Shown: piece after piece, positions 1-9,382 of the stretch
How positions within the stretch are numbered: the stretch's first letter is position 1
Layout: every line of letters starts with the position of its first letter
Assembly (NCBI GenBank): GCA_028282805.1
Contig: JANQHD010000024.1
Coordinates: forward strand, 1 to 64,000
DNA from: Phycisphaeraceae bacterium
Lineage (GTDB): Bacteria; Planctomycetota; Phycisphaerae; Phycisphaerales; Zrk34
Reading direction: 5' to 3'
DNA length: 64,000 nt
The notes under the pieces: model-generated
Database searches by the model: none
What the model was told of the DNA's origin: nothing
What the model saw: the letters and a program-made list of their open reading frames with translations, nothing else
Made by a program: the position numbers and the translations under genes

Positions 1-144
1 CTGAACTTCATCGGCACCAACTTCGGCAGCAGCATCACGGCCCCCGCCCCCGCCCCCGGAAGCGCCCCGGCCGTGCCCGAACCGGCGAGCCTGATGTTGC
101 TGGGGCTGGGCGGTCTGGCGCTAAGCCGCAAGCGGCGGGAATGA
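1..144 (+). CDS. C-terminus of a dockerin-like/PEP-CTERM exported protein (5' end outside window)
   Basis: Only the last 47 residues are visible. They begin with LNFIGTNFG, the end of the 'DLNxLGxNFG' EF-hand/dockerin-like repeat found complete in three other proteins of this window. A Pro/Ala linker follows, then a canonical PEP-CTERM tail: VPEPASL, a hydrophobic stretch (MLLGLGGLAL) and a basic end (SRKRRE). PEP-CTERM tails are sorting signals processed by exosortase-type enzymes at the cell envelope. The catalytic part lies outside the window, so the function is unknown; a sulfatase or glycosidase would fit the neighbours, but that is inference. Confidence 0.85.
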   Translation: MNFIGTNFGSSITAPAPAPGSAPAVPEPASLMLLGLGGLALSRKRRE

Positions 145-175
145 GTAGCGGTAGTTCGTTGTGTGGGTAGATACC

Positions 176-207
176 AACGGCTGTGCCTCGTGAGGGGCGC
201 AGCCGTT
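176..207 (+). terminator. Hairpin after the first PEP-CTERM gene
   Basis: A 12-bp stem (AACGGCTGTGCC pairing with GGCGCAGCCGTT, one G-U pair) has an 8-nt loop and lies 31 nt after the stop codon at 144. It is followed by only a short T run, so it is a probable but weak intrinsic terminator. Confidence 0.45.
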
Positions 208-257
208 TAAGCGACTAAGAAGCCTTGTTTGTTGTCGGTCGACGCCACTAGGATTCT

Positions 258-3200
258 GTGAATCAGGGATTGGATGCTTTCATGTTTACACTGTCGCGTC
301 GAGTGTGGTTTGGCTTGGTGATCATGATCGCGATGGGCGTGGCCTGTGCCGCCGCTAACGCCCAGCAGCCTAACATCGTGTTAATCTTTACCGACGACCA
401 GCAGTTCAATGCGCTGGCGGCGAACGGCAACGCGATCATCGAGACGCCGACCATCGACCAGATCGCCAGTCAGGGCGTGCGATTCACGCAGGCTCGTGCG
501 GCGCTGCCGGTGTGCAGCCCGTCGCGCGCCACGATCATGACCGGCCAGTACAACCAGACCAACGGCGTGGAGAACCTGGGCCAGAGCGTCAACGCGAGCT
601 CGCCGCGGTTAGGCGTTGAGTTGCAGAACGCGGGTTACACGACCGGCGTGACCGGCAAGTGGCACCTCGGCGGCGCGCTGGACCAAGCCGACCTCGGTTT
701 CGACTACTACGCGACGTTCAATTCCAACGGCAGCTACTACGACCGCAACTACAACGTCAACGGCACGACGGTGAACCTGCCGCCGGAGTCGAACCCGGGT
801 TCGATCCACATCGATATCTACGCGGCGGACCGGGCGTCGGACTTTATCGACCAGGCCAACACGCAGTCCAAGCCGTTCTTCCTCTGGCACAACACGCAGA
901 CGCCGCACGTCAACGGCGCTCACGCGTGGGACGCGCTGCCGGCCAATCATGCGCTGTATCCCGGCTCGATCTTCTACGATCCCGGTAATAGCGTCAACGA
1001 GTTGCCTGTATCGTGGGACGACGATTTGGAGAACAAGCCGGAGTACTACGCGACCATCCGCAACCGTGACCTTGCGCAGAACGACCCGAGGTACGACTAC
1101 GGCGACCCGAACGAGCTTGCGGATGCAACGGGCGAATACTACGCGGTGATCAAAGAGCTGGACGACATGCTCACGCCGCTGATGGACAAGCTGAACACCA
1201 CCGCCGACCCGCGCAACCCGGGGCGCATGCTGGTTGACAACACGTACGTGATCTTCATGTCGGACAACGGCTGGCTGATGGGCGATCACGGGATGACGAG
1301 CAAATCGCTGCCGTTCGACCAGGCGGCGCGGGTGCCGATGCTGGTGATGGGGCCGGGCGTGGACGTGGGGCGGACGGACGACCGGCAGGTGTCGAACGTG
1401 GACATCGCGCCGACGATCCTGGCGATGGCGGGCGGATCGGTTCCCGTGGCGATGCAGGGCGAGAGCATCCTGCCGTTGTTGAGCGACGGGGGGAGCGGCG
1501 CGGGGGTGCGTGAGACGAACATCGTGGAGATCTGGGAGTCGACGTTCGCGGGCAACAAGCCGATCCTCGCGGGGTACGACGGGCGGTACGAGGTGTTTTA
1601 CACCTACGACAGCGAGAGCGGTGCGTTGCCGAGCTACGTGGAGGTCTACGACACGCAGGCCGACCCGTGGGAGCTGAACAACCTCGCCGGCGAGATGCAG
1701 AACCACCCGGGCGCGTATCAGGCGTGGAAGAACATCCAGGCCGACATCCAGGCGCACCGCACGGGCAACATCGGCACGTTCTCGCACGCGACGCACACGG
1801 TGAGCAGCGGGCAGACGTTTACGATCGTGACCACGACCCCGACGCCCGACGGTGTGGCGGACCAGACCATCCCGGAGGTGATCGCGGCGAACGTCGTGGC
1901 GCAGGGCGGTTCGATCGTGCGGGGTGAGGGCATCATCCTCGGCGACCTGACCGTGGAGAGCGGGGCGCAGCTCAACGTCGGCCCGGCGGCGGTGCAGTCT
2001 GGCTTCGCATCGGCCGACTTCAACGACCACAGCGCCGGTGTGTTGACCGGGCAGGCCGGCGGGGTGGGTTGGTCGGACGCGTGGGCATCGGTCGACGCCG
2101 GGTCGGGCGGGGACATCGACGTGGTGTCGGGTGACTTGAGCCCCGCGGCCGGCACGAACTACGGCCTGGCGCAGGGGCCGAGCGTGGCGCAGCACATCGG
2201 CCGCACCGCGAGCGGCGCGAGCACCGACCGGCGCACGCTGACCGGCGATATGGACGGCGAGATCTGGTTCTCGTTCCTCGCCAGGCTGGACGCCGACGGC
2301 CGAGCCGGCATCAACATCGACGGCCACACCAGCTTCGATGACAACCGTTTCTTGCTGCGGGCGCAGAGCGGCGGGGCCGCGCTCGACTTCTTCGTGCAGG
2401 GTTCACCCAACGACCTAGCCGACTTCGTGCCTACCACGGCGGGCTTGACCGACACGCAGCTCGTCGTCGGCAAGCTGTCGCTGGCGACGGGCAATGACCT
2501 GCTCGAATGGTGGGTAAACCCGGACCTGAGCCTGGGGGAGACGGGGCTGACGACGAGGGCAGACATGGCCTACTCGCTCAACGACCGCGACTTCGACGAA
2601 GACGACGGTCTCGCGGGCGTGCAGAAGTGGTCGGTCCACGTGTACTCGGGCGGCGAATTGGACAACCTGGTGATCAGCAACGGGCCCGATGGTTTTGCCG
2701 ACGTGACGGGCGTGGGCGGCGGCGAGGGGCCATTCACGCCGGCGGCGACGATCACGGAGGTGGGCGAGCTGCGTGTGAACGGCGACTTTACCATGCAAGC
2801 CAACGCCACCCTTGCGATGGACGTGCTCAGCTTGAGCGAAACGGACCGGTTCATCGTCGACGGCGCGTTCGACGTGCTCGGCGGCACGTTTGACGTGACC
2901 TTCGATGAAAGCTACACGCCCGCCGCGGGGCACGTGTTCGACCTGTTCGACTTCGGCTCGGCGACCGGTGGTTTCGACACGGTCGCGCTGCCGGCGCTGG
3001 GGGCGGGGCTGCGGTGGGACACGGACAACCTGCTCGTCGACGGCACCCTCGCGGTTGCGGCCGTGGCGCCCGGCGACTTCGACAGCGACGGCGACGTGGA
3101 CGAAACCGACATCGACGCCTACATCGGCGAGCTCGGGGCCAGCGTGCCGCCCGCCGACGCCGCGCTCGACCTCAACGGCGACACCGTCGTCGACCTCGCC

Positions 3201-3620
3201 GACTACACGCAGCACGCGACGACGCTGTTGGCGTGGTCGAACGCCGGCAACGGCCAGGGCGGCTCCGGCACCTTGCGGGGTGACTTCAATCGGGACGGCG
3301 TGGTCTCGCTGATCGACCTGAACCAGCTCGGCGCGAGCTTCGGGCAGCCCGGCGGCTGGGGCGACGGCGATGCCAACGGCGATGGCGCGATCACATTGTC
3401 GGACCTCAACACGCTGGGCGTGAACTTCGGCAACGACGTGTTCGCCGCGCCGGGCTCTCCGCCAGCCGTGCCCGAGCCCGCGAGCTTGTTGCTGCTCGGC
3501 CTGGGCGGGTTGTGCCTGGCCAATCGGCGACACCGATCGATGATTTGGATCGTCTGTCATCACGGACGGCGTGGTGGTGTTGCCGGGTCAGGCGTAAATG
3601 CAACCGTTTGCTCGAGGTGA
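258..3620 (+). CDS. Exported multidomain sulfatase with dockerin-like repeats and PEP-CTERM tail
   Basis: This 1120-aa protein starts at GTG 258; an in-frame ATG at 282 (MFTLSRRV...) gives a cleaner signal peptide and is equally possible. After the signal peptide comes a type I sulfatase domain (about residues 37-510). It has the metal-binding pair DD46-47 and the formylglycine motif CSPSR with Cys86, the residue a maturase converts to formylglycine. Residues about 590-800 look like a LamG/jelly-roll carbohydrate-binding module, and 810-910 like autotransporter-type beta strands. Residues 915-1065 carry four Asp/Asn-rich calcium loops of dockerin type. The PEP-CTERM tail begins at VPEPASL (about 1072). 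Oddly, about 27 residues run on past the basic RRHR end, as if the original stop were lost. The next sulfatase overlaps its end. It probably removes sulfate esters from an algal polysaccharide; the substrate is unknown. Confidence 0.9.
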   Translation: MNQGLDAFMFTLSRRVWFGLVIMIAMGVACAAANAQQPNIVLIFTDDQQFNALAANGNAIIETPTIDQIASQGVRFTQARAALPVCSPSRATIMTGQYNQTNGVENLGQSVNASSPRLGVELQNAGYTTGVTGKWHLGGALDQADLGFDYYATFNSNGSYYDRNYNVNGTTVNLPPESNPGSIHIDIYAADRASDFIDQANTQSKPFFLWHNTQTPHVNGAHAWDALPANHALYPGSIFYDPGNSVNELPVSWDDDLENKPEYYATIRNRDLAQNDPRYDYGDPNELADATGEYYAVIKELDDMLTPLMDKLNTTADPRNPGRMLVDNTYVIFMSDNGWLMGDHGMTSKSLPFDQAARVPMLVMGPGVDVGRTDDRQVSNVDIAPTILAMAGGSVPVAMQGESILPLLSDGGSGAGVRETNIVEIWESTFAGNKPILAGYDGRYEVFYTYDSESGALPSYVEVYDTQADPWELNNLAGEMQNHPGAYQAWKNIQADIQAHRTGNIGTFSHATHTVSSGQTFTIVTTTPTPDGVADQTIPEVIAANVVAQGGSIVRGEGIILGDLTVESGAQLNVGPAAVQSGFASADFNDHSAGVLTGQAGGVGWSDAWASVDAGSGGDIDVVSGDLSPAAGTNYGLAQGPSVAQHIGRTASGASTDRRTLTGDMDGEIWFSFLARLDADGRAGINIDGHTSFDDNRFLLRAQSGGAALDFFVQGSPNDLADFVPTTAGLTDTQLVVGKLSLATGNDLLEWWVNPDLSLGETGLTTRADMAYSLNDRDFDEDDGLAGVQKWSVHVYSGGELDNLVISNGPDGFADVTGVGGGEGPFTPAATITEVGELRVNGDFTMQANATLAMDVLSLSETDRFIVDGAFDVLGGTFDVTFDESYTPAAGHVFDLFDFGSATGGFDTVALPALGAGLRWDTDNLLVDGTLAVAAVAPGDFDSDGDVDETDIDAYIGELGASVPPADAALDLNGDTVVDLADYTQHATTLLAWSNAGNGQGGSGTLRGDFNRDGVVSLIDLNQLGASFGQPGGWGDGDANGDGAITLSDLNTLGVNFGNDVFAAPGSPPAVPEPASLLLLGLGGLCLANRRHRSMIWIVCHHGRRGGVAGSGVNATVCSR

Positions 3621-3622
3621 TC
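3614..3622 (+). promoter_or_regulatory. Strong ribosome binding site deciding the start of the second sulfatase
   Basis: GAGGTGATC matches the anti-Shine-Dalgarno sequence almost perfectly and lies just before GTG 3625. It contains the TGA stop (3618-3620) of the upstream sulfatase, so the two genes are probably translationally coupled. It argues against the in-frame ATG at 3598. Confidence 0.6.
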
Positions 3623-3624
3623 GC

Positions 3625-5088
3625 GTGTACATCAAAAGCTTGCTCTTCGTTTTCGGTGCCGTGTCGGTGTTTCATGGGCACGCTTCGGCGCAGGGTGTGG
3701 GCGGGCCACAACGGCCGAACATCATCTGGGTCATCGGCGAAGACATGGGCCCCGACCTCGGATGCTGGGGTGTGGGCGTGCACACGCCGAACATCGACCG
3801 GCTCGCGACCGAGGGGATGCGCTTCACCCAGGTGATGGGAACGGCCAGCGTCTGCATGCCCAACCGCACGGCGATGATCACCGGCGTCACACAGACCACG
3901 CTGGGCGCGGTGACCATGCGGCCGCCCGCACGGTTCATGCGGCCTCTGCCGGAGAAGGTCAAACCCCTGCCCGCCGTGTTGCGCGAGCTCGGTTACTTCA
4001 CCGGCAACATCCGCGATCGGCAGATCGGCTCGACCGGCAAAGACGACTGGAACTTCCGCTACGCCGGCAAGGGCTGGGACACGTACAAGCTCGCCGACCT
4101 CAAGGCGAACCAGCCGTTTTATGCGCAGTTCAACTTTCAGATGTCGCACCGCCCGTTCAAGCAGGACCACGAGCACCCGGTGGACCCGAAGACCGTGGAC
4201 CTGCCGCCGTATTACCCCGACCACCCGGTCGCGCGAGAGAGCTGGGCGGATTACCTTGAGTCGATACAGCACCTCGACCGCAACGTCGGCCGCGTGTTGG
4301 CGTGGCTCGAGCGCGAGGGGTTGGCGGATAACACCATCGTCATCTTCCTGTCCGATCACGGCGAGGCGTTCTTGCGTGGCAAGTACTTCCTCTACGATTG
4401 CAGCCTCAACCAGCCGGTGATCGTGCGCTGGCCCGAGGGCTGCCAGCCGCCCGAGGCGTTCGAGCCCGGCGCGAAAGACGGAAGGCTGCTCGCCGCCATC
4501 GACTTGACCGCGCAGACGGTGGCGTGCGCCGGGGGCGAGGTCCCATCATGGATGCACGGCCGACCGTTCTTCGGGCCGCAGGCCCGACCGCGCAACGAGG
4601 TGTTTTCCGCGGCGGACTGGTACGGCGGCGCCTGCCGGTTGAAAAGCCGGTCGATCCGCACCGAGCGCTACAAGTACATCCGCAACTTCAACACCGCCCA
4701 TTCCGTGCACAGCGCCTCGACCGAGTACCGCCGGGCGCTGCACCCGATGTATCACCTCGTCGAACTGCTCGCCGATCGCGGCGAGCTCGGCCCGCTGCAC
4801 CGCAAGCTGCTGTACGAACCGTTGCCCGAAGAAGAGCTGTACGACCTGAAGGCGGACCCGCACGAGTTGAATAACCTCGCCGCCGACCCCGCGGCCGCGC
4901 AAGTGAAGCGGGCGTTGCGCCGGCAACTCGAAGAGTGGATCGAGCGCTCCGGCGACCTCGGCTTCGAGCGGATCGACCCCGAACACGTCGCGTTCTTCGA
5001 CGACTACCGCGCCAAGAGCAAGCGGCAGCAGGCCGACCGGTTCAACGCGTTGCGGGAATCGGTGCGACGCCGTGTCGAGTCGGAATGA
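3625..5088 (+). CDS. Exported sulfatase (arylsulfatase A-like)
   Basis: I choose GTG 3625 because of its strong Shine-Dalgarno; the longer ATG start at 3598 adds nine residues. From GTG the protein is 487 aa and begins with a signal peptide (MYIKSLLFVFGAVSVF...ASA). The sulfatase fold starts at PNIIWVIGEDMGPDLGCWG, with ED in place of the commoner DD metal pair. The maturation motif is CMPNR (Cys77 by this numbering): it keeps the C-x-P-x-R core but has Asn where Ser is usual. SDHGEAF and the C-terminal EELYDLKADPHELNNLA block are typical of the family. It lacks the dockerin and PEP-CTERM tail of its neighbour, so it is probably periplasmic or free. It likely acts with the upstream sulfatase on the same sulfated glycan. 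Confidence 0.9.
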   Translation: MYIKSLLFVFGAVSVFHGHASAQGVGGPQRPNIIWVIGEDMGPDLGCWGVGVHTPNIDRLATEGMRFTQVMGTASVCMPNRTAMITGVTQTTLGAVTMRPPARFMRPLPEKVKPLPAVLRELGYFTGNIRDRQIGSTGKDDWNFRYAGKGWDTYKLADLKANQPFYAQFNFQMSHRPFKQDHEHPVDPKTVDLPPYYPDHPVARESWADYLESIQHLDRNVGRVLAWLEREGLADNTIVIFLSDHGEAFLRGKYFLYDCSLNQPVIVRWPEGCQPPEAFEPGAKDGRLLAAIDLTAQTVACAGGEVPSWMHGRPFFGPQARPRNEVFSAADWYGGACRLKSRSIRTERYKYIRNFNTAHSVHSASTEYRRALHPMYHLVELLADRGELGPLHRKLLYEPLPEEELYDLKADPHELNNLAADPAAAQVKRALRRQLEEWIERSGDLGFERIDPEHVAFFDDYRAKSKRQQADRFNALRESVRRRVESE

Positions 5089-5341
5089 ACAGCCCGATAT
5101 CGCGTGGGGACTCATATGCAGCCGCTTACACGCGCAATAAGCCGTGTTCTCTTGGTTATCCGGTCGTTGCGCGCAAACGGTCTGCGGGGGGTGCGCATCG
5201 CGTCGAAATTGCCGCGTGTCCGTCATGCGGGCGATCCGAAGCCCGGGTTCAACTTGGGGGCGTATCTGCCCGAAAAAACAAGACAGCAGCGGCTTGTAGC
5301 GACGCTGGACCACGTGTGTGCATCAGGGTGCGAGACGTTCC

Positions 5342-5746
5342 ATGAGTAGGCTGATCCTGGTAATCGACGATGACCGCCACATCGTCCATATCCTCAAGAG
5401 AAGGTTAGAAAGTCTGGGGTTCTCTGTGATCACTGCGCGCAACGGATCACAAGGCGTTGAGATGGCTCGGAACCATCGGCCGGACCTGATCGTCAGCGAC
5501 TTCCAGATGCCGATCTGCAACGGTTATGAGATGGCGGTCGAGTTGCATCGAGACGAGCAGACGTCGGATATCCCGATCCTCATGCTCACGGCGCGCGGCC
5601 ACAAGCTGTCGCCGTCCGAGTTGATCAAGACGAACATCCAGGCCGTCATGGCCAAGCCGTTCAGCGCCAGGGAACTGATCGCGACGGTCAACGAGATGCT
5701 GGGGATGAACGCAGAGGTCGAACAGGGTCCGGGCGATCACGCGTAG
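5342..5746 (+). CDS. Single-domain response regulator (CheY-like receiver)
   Basis: This 134-aa protein is a stand-alone receiver domain. Visible landmarks are the acidic cluster DDD9-11, the phospho-acceptor Asp53 in LIVSDFQMP, Thr83 in MLTAR and Lys105 in MAKPFS. There is no output domain. ATG 5342 is chosen because the receiver fold starts there; an in-frame upstream start at 5318 adds eight unconserved residues. The HD-GYP gene follows after 10 bp, so the pair is probably one transcript and this receiver may control c-di-GMP breakdown. No histidine kinase is visible nearby. Confidence 0.9.
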   Translation: MSRLILVIDDDRHIVHILKRRLESLGFSVITARNGSQGVEMARNHRPDLIVSDFQMPICNGYEMAVELHRDEQTSDIPILMLTARGHKLSPSELIKTNIQAVMAKPFSARELIATVNEMLGMNAEVEQGPGDHA

Positions 5747-5756
5747 GCGGCAAGCC

Positions 5757-7364
5757 ATGGGTGCAACAGCAAGTCTAACCTCATCGCTCAACGAAACCCT
5801 TGCCGGGCGTGCCCGGGCGTTGGGGGTGTTTTGCTGGGTGCGCGATCGCGAGTCGGGCATCGAACCGTTGTCGGGTGGGGGCGAGCCGGCGGATCGCTTC
5901 TTCCACGCCCCGCAATGGCGTCGCGCGGTCGAATCGGCCGTGGCACAACCCGACGGGCACACGCACGAACCGTTCCCCGGTTGCACGATGATGCGCTTCG
6001 TCGTGGCCGTGGGCGATCGCGAGGTCGACCTCGTCGTGGCCGCGTTGACCCGTGAGTTCCGCAATGAAGAGGTCGCCGAAGCGATCGGCCGCAGCGCGGC
6101 CTTGGCCAAGCAGGAACTCGGGCAAACGCTCGACCGGTGGGCGTGTCACACCGCCCAGACGATCCGCTACTGCTCAAACGCGCTGCGCTGGACGATCGAA
6201 GACCTAGCCAGGGTGTCGGACGACGAGATCGCGATCGACCTGTTCAGCGAGGAGCTGCTGCAGTCGTATGAGCAGTGCCAGATGATGTACAAGATCGTCC
6301 GGCTGGCCAACGGCGACAGGGACCCGATCGAGGTGATCCAAGTCATCGGCAACCAGCTGTGCCAGGTGTTGCCGTACTCGTGGGTGGGTTTCCATTTCTT
6401 CGACGACACCAAGGCGCTAAGCGTCTTGCAGGACCGGACGGTGCTTTGCGGCGAGGCCGGTGTGAGCGAGGCGCTGGTCCACGAAATGACCCGGTCGCTC
6501 AGTTCCGAAACCGTGTTCGACGATTGGACGAAGATCCTCAAGCCCGGCGAATCCGCGCTGGCGGACCTGCTGGGCGGTGAGGTCATCCTCGAGACGATCG
6601 CGCACCAAGGCGAATCGATCGGGATCATCTTCGCGGGCGGCAAGACCGGCGACGACGCCGAGGCCAGCAGCGTCGAGATGCAGTTCCTCGACGCGACCGC
6701 GGAGTTCATCGGCGTTTATCACGAAAACATCAGCCGCTTCATCGAGCAGAAACGCATGTTCCTCGGCACCCTGCGGGCGCTGACCGCTTCGATCGACGCG
6801 AAGGACCCGTACACCCGCGGCCACTCCGAGCGGGTCGCGTTGCTCGGGCACATGCTCGCGCTGGCGGCGGGCCTCGACGAACAGGCCGCCGAGCGCGTGC
6901 GCATCTCCGGGCTGGTCCACGACGTGGGCAAGATCGGCGTGCCGGGTTACGTGCTGTGCAAGAACGGCCGGCTCACCGACCACGAGTACGACCTGATCAA
7001 GCAGCACCCCGCCATCGGTCACAAGATCATCCGCGACATCCCCTCGATGGACGACATCCTGCCCGGCGTGCTCTACCACCACGAACGCTACGACGGCCGC
7101 GGCTACCCCGAAGGCCTCGCGGGCGAGCAGATCCCGCTGTTCGGCAGGATCCTGGCGCTGGCCGACAGCTTCGACGCCATGAGCTCCAACCGCGCCTACC
7201 GCTCGGCGCTCTCGCGCGAAGACGTGCTCGCCGAGATCGAGGAGTGCGCCGGTTCGCAGTTCGACCCCGAATTGGCCAAGGTTTTTCTGAAACTCGAGCT
7301 GACCGAGTACGACAACATGATCGCCGAGCACATGCGGCGCGAGCGTGAAGACCAGGCCGCCTGA
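5757..7364 (+). CDS. GAF/HD-GYP domain cyclic-di-GMP phosphodiesterase
   Basis: This is a 535-aa cytoplasmic protein. The N-terminal 180 residues are poorly conserved. Residues about 185-325 look like a GAF sensory domain. The C-terminal third is an HD-GYP domain: HSERV near 356, the metal pair H388-D389 in HDVGKIGVP, and HHERYDGRGYP at 441-451. HD-GYP enzymes hydrolyse c-di-GMP to pGpG or GMP, lowering this second messenger and typically favouring motility over sessile growth. No membrane segments are seen. It follows the receiver gene by 10 bp, which suggests a receiver-plus-effector split across two proteins. Confidence 0.92.
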   Translation: MGATASLTSSLNETLAGRARALGVFCWVRDRESGIEPLSGGGEPADRFFHAPQWRRAVESAVAQPDGHTHEPFPGCTMMRFVVAVGDREVDLVVAALTREFRNEEVAEAIGRSAALAKQELGQTLDRWACHTAQTIRYCSNALRWTIEDLARVSDDEIAIDLFSEELLQSYEQCQMMYKIVRLANGDRDPIEVIQVIGNQLCQVLPYSWVGFHFFDDTKALSVLQDRTVLCGEAGVSEALVHEMTRSLSSETVFDDWTKILKPGESALADLLGGEVILETIAHQGESIGIIFAGGKTGDDAEASSVEMQFLDATAEFIGVYHENISRFIEQKRMFLGTLRALTASIDAKDPYTRGHSERVALLGHMLALAAGLDEQAAERVRISGLVHDVGKIGVPGYVLCKNGRLTDHEYDLIKQHPAIGHKIIRDIPSMDDILPGVLYHHERYDGRGYPEGLAGEQIPLFGRILALADSFDAMSSNRAYRSALSREDVLAEIEECAGSQFDPELAKVFLKLELTEYDNMIAEHMRREREDQAA

Positions 7365-7469
7365 TCCGTTGCGCACGACCATTTGTGCTGGGTCGCACCA
7401 TTCCATATTCTGGCACGCGTCCCCGTCCTGTGTCTGCGGTTCGAGTGATCGCGAAGGAAACGCACCGCC

Positions 7470-8144
7470 ATGCCGCCGCCCGTCGAACAACTCAAGCAAC
7501 TGATGTGCGAGGTCGGCCACCGCATCTGGCTGCGTGGGTACTGCGCGGGCAATGAGGGCAACCACTCCGTCCGCCTCGACGACGGCCGCGTGCTCTGCAC
7601 GCCGACGAACATCAGCAAGGGGTTCATGACGCCCGACGACCTGTGCGTGGTCGACATGGACGGCAACCCCGCCGAACCCAACCCCAACGGCCGGCGGCGC
7701 ACCAGCGAGGTCATGATTCACCTGGCGTTGTACAAGGTGCGTCCCGACGTCCGCGCAGTCGTGCACTCTCACCCGCCGCACGCGGTCGCGTTCTGCCTGG
7801 CGAACGTGCCGCTGCCGGTCGGCGTCCACCCCGAGGCCGAGCTGTTCCTCGGGCAAACCGTGTTCGCCGATTACGCCACGCCGGGCAGCCTCGATCTGAC
7901 CGACAGCTTCATCGGCCGGGTCACCGACGCGACCACCACCATCCTCCTGGCCAACCACGGCTCGGTCAGCATGGGCGCCGACCTGCTCGACGCGTACCAC
8001 AAGCTCGAGATCCTCGACAACTACTGCAAGCAGCTGATCCTCGCACGCTCCGTGGGGCAGCTGAACGTGCTCGACGAGCAGCAGATGCGCGACCTGCTCG
8101 AAGCGAAGCAGCGCTGGGGCTTGAAAGACGACCGCACGCCGTGA
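7470..8144 (+). CDS. Class II aldolase/adducin family protein (fuculose-1-P aldolase-like)
   Basis: This 224-aa protein has the normal length for bacterial class II sugar-phosphate aldolases and L-ribulose-5-P 4-epimerases. The zinc ligands are visible as H99 and H101 (VVHSHPPH) and H163 (ANHGS), with E80 at the active-site position. The phosphate-binding GNEGNHSVR lies near residue 28. GAAGGAAA precedes ATG 7470 at good spacing. It converges on kbl, only 16 bp away. Family members cleave L-fuculose- or rhamnulose-1-phosphate or epimerise ribulose-5-P. The decayed fucose permease at 19279 makes a deoxysugar role attractive, but the substrate cannot be fixed from sequence. Confidence 0.85.
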   Translation: MPPPVEQLKQLMCEVGHRIWLRGYCAGNEGNHSVRLDDGRVLCTPTNISKGFMTPDDLCVVDMDGNPAEPNPNGRRRTSEVMIHLALYKVRPDVRAVVHSHPPHAVAFCLANVPLPVGVHPEAELFLGQTVFADYATPGSLDLTDSFIGRVTDATTTILLANHGSVSMGADLLDAYHKLEILDNYCKQLILARSVGQLNVLDEQQMRDLLEAKQRWGLKDDRTP

Positions 8145-8160
8145 ACCCCCGTCGGCGCAA

Positions 8161-9348
8161 TCACAGCGCCATGTCGGCCTTGACCTGCGCAAATTGCGCC
8201 ATGGCGAAGTCGAGGTCATCGGTGGTGTGCGCGGCGGAGACCTGTGTGCGGATGCGGGCCTGGCCCTGGGGCACGACCGGGTAGCTGAACGCGATCACGT
8301 ACACGCCGCGCTCGAGCATGCGGTCGGCGAACTGCGCGGCGGTGGCCGCGTCGGGGATCATCACCGGCGCGATCGGGTGCGAGCCGGGCAGCACGTCGAA
8401 GCCGAGCTCGGCCATGCCCCGACGGAAGTGTTGTGTGTTCGATTCAAGCTTGTCGCGCAGCTCGGTCGAGCGCTCGAGCAGCTCGAGCACCTTGAGCGAC
8501 GCCCCGGCGATGCACGGCGCGACGGTGTTGGAGAATAGGTACGGCCGCGAACGCTGGCGCAACAGGTCGACGACCTCCTGCCGCGCCGCGGTGTACCCGC
8601 CCGACGCGCCGCCGAGCGCCTTGCCCAGCGTACCGGTGATGATGTCGACCCGACCCATCACATCGTGGTGCTCGTGCGTGCCGCGGCCGGTGGGGCCCAT
8701 GAAGCCCACGGCGTGCGAGTCGTCGACCATCACCATTGCTTTGTACCGGTCGGCGACTTCGCAGATGTCGGCCAGCGGGGCGATGTAGCCGTCCATCGAG
8801 AACACGCCGTCGGTCACGATCAGTTTCTGCCGAACGCCCACCGCGTCGGCGTCACGCAGCTTCGTTTCGAGGTCGGCCATGTCACGGTTGGCGTAGCGGT
8901 AGCGTTTGGCCTTGCACAGCCGGATGCCGTCGATGATCGACGCATGGTTGAGCTGGTCGGAGATCACGGCGTCCTCGTCGGTCAGCAGCGTTTCGAACAA
9001 GCCACCGTTGGCGTCGAAGCACGAGGTGTACAAGATTGTGTCGTCGGCGCCGAGAAACCTGCTCAGCGCCGCCTCGAGTTGGCGGTGCACGGTCTGGGTG
9101 CCGCAGATGAAGCGCACCGACGCCATGCCGTAACCCCATTGTTCGAGCGCGTCGATCGCCGCCTGTTTGACGGCGGGGTGCTGCGCTAGGCCGAGGTAGT
9201 TGTTGGCGCACAGGTTGAGCACCTCGCGCTCGGCGACGTGGATGCGCGTGTCTTGCGGGCCGTCGATGACGCGCTCGGACTTGTACAGGCCGGCCTCGCG
9301 GATGGTTTGCAGTTCGTGGGCGAGTTGCGGTTGCATGGTGGCGTACAT
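8161..9348 (-). CDS. kbl: 2-amino-3-ketobutyrate CoA ligase (glycine C-acetyltransferase)
   Basis: This 395-aa PLP enzyme of the alpha-oxoamine synthase family is collinear with E. coli Kbl. The PLP lysine is K243 in [20 protein letters not shown] supplies the Asp and His that contact the cofactor, and the N-terminal [10 protein letters not shown] motif is intact. It cleaves 2-amino-3-ketobutyrate with CoA to glycine plus acetyl-CoA. It follows tdh by 34 bp, giving the complete two-step threonine-to-glycine pathway. The pair is the distal end of the minus-strand run starting at 16016. Confidence 0.95.
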   Translation of the reverse strand: MYATMQPQLAHELQTIREAGLYKSERVIDGPQDTRIHVAEREVLNLCANNYLGLAQHPAVKQAAIDALEQWGYGMASVRFICGTQTVHRQLEAALSRFLGADDTILYTSCFDANGGLFETLLTDEDAVISDQLNHASIIDGIRLCKAKRYRYANRDMADLETKLRDADAVGVRQKLIVTDGVFSMDGYIAPLADICEVADRYKAMVMVDDSHAVGFMGPTGRGTHEHHDVMGRVDIITGTLGKALGGASGGYTAARQEVVDLLRQRSRPYLFSNTVAPCIAGASLKVLELLERSTELRDKLESNTQHFRRGMAELGFDVLPGSHPIAPVMIPDAATAAQFADRMLERGVYVIAFSYPVVPQGQARIRTQVSAAHTTDDLDFAMAQFAQVKADMAL

Positions 9349-9382
9349 GGCGGTGTTCCCACGGGTGTGGTGTTGGTAGGGG

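Noticed and set aside
609-2327. 572-aa minus-strand open frame opposite the first sulfatase
   Set aside because: Arg/Val/His-rich composition with no motif; it is the antisense shadow of a GC3-biased gene.
5104-5349. 81-aa plus-strand open frame before the response regulator
   Set aside because: No recognisable Shine-Dalgarno and no conserved look, and it overlaps the regulator start; more likely the leader region.
6417-8219. 600-aa minus-strand open frame across the HD-GYP and aldolase genes
   Set aside because: It crosses two well-supported genes and an intergenic gap and has no domain signature.
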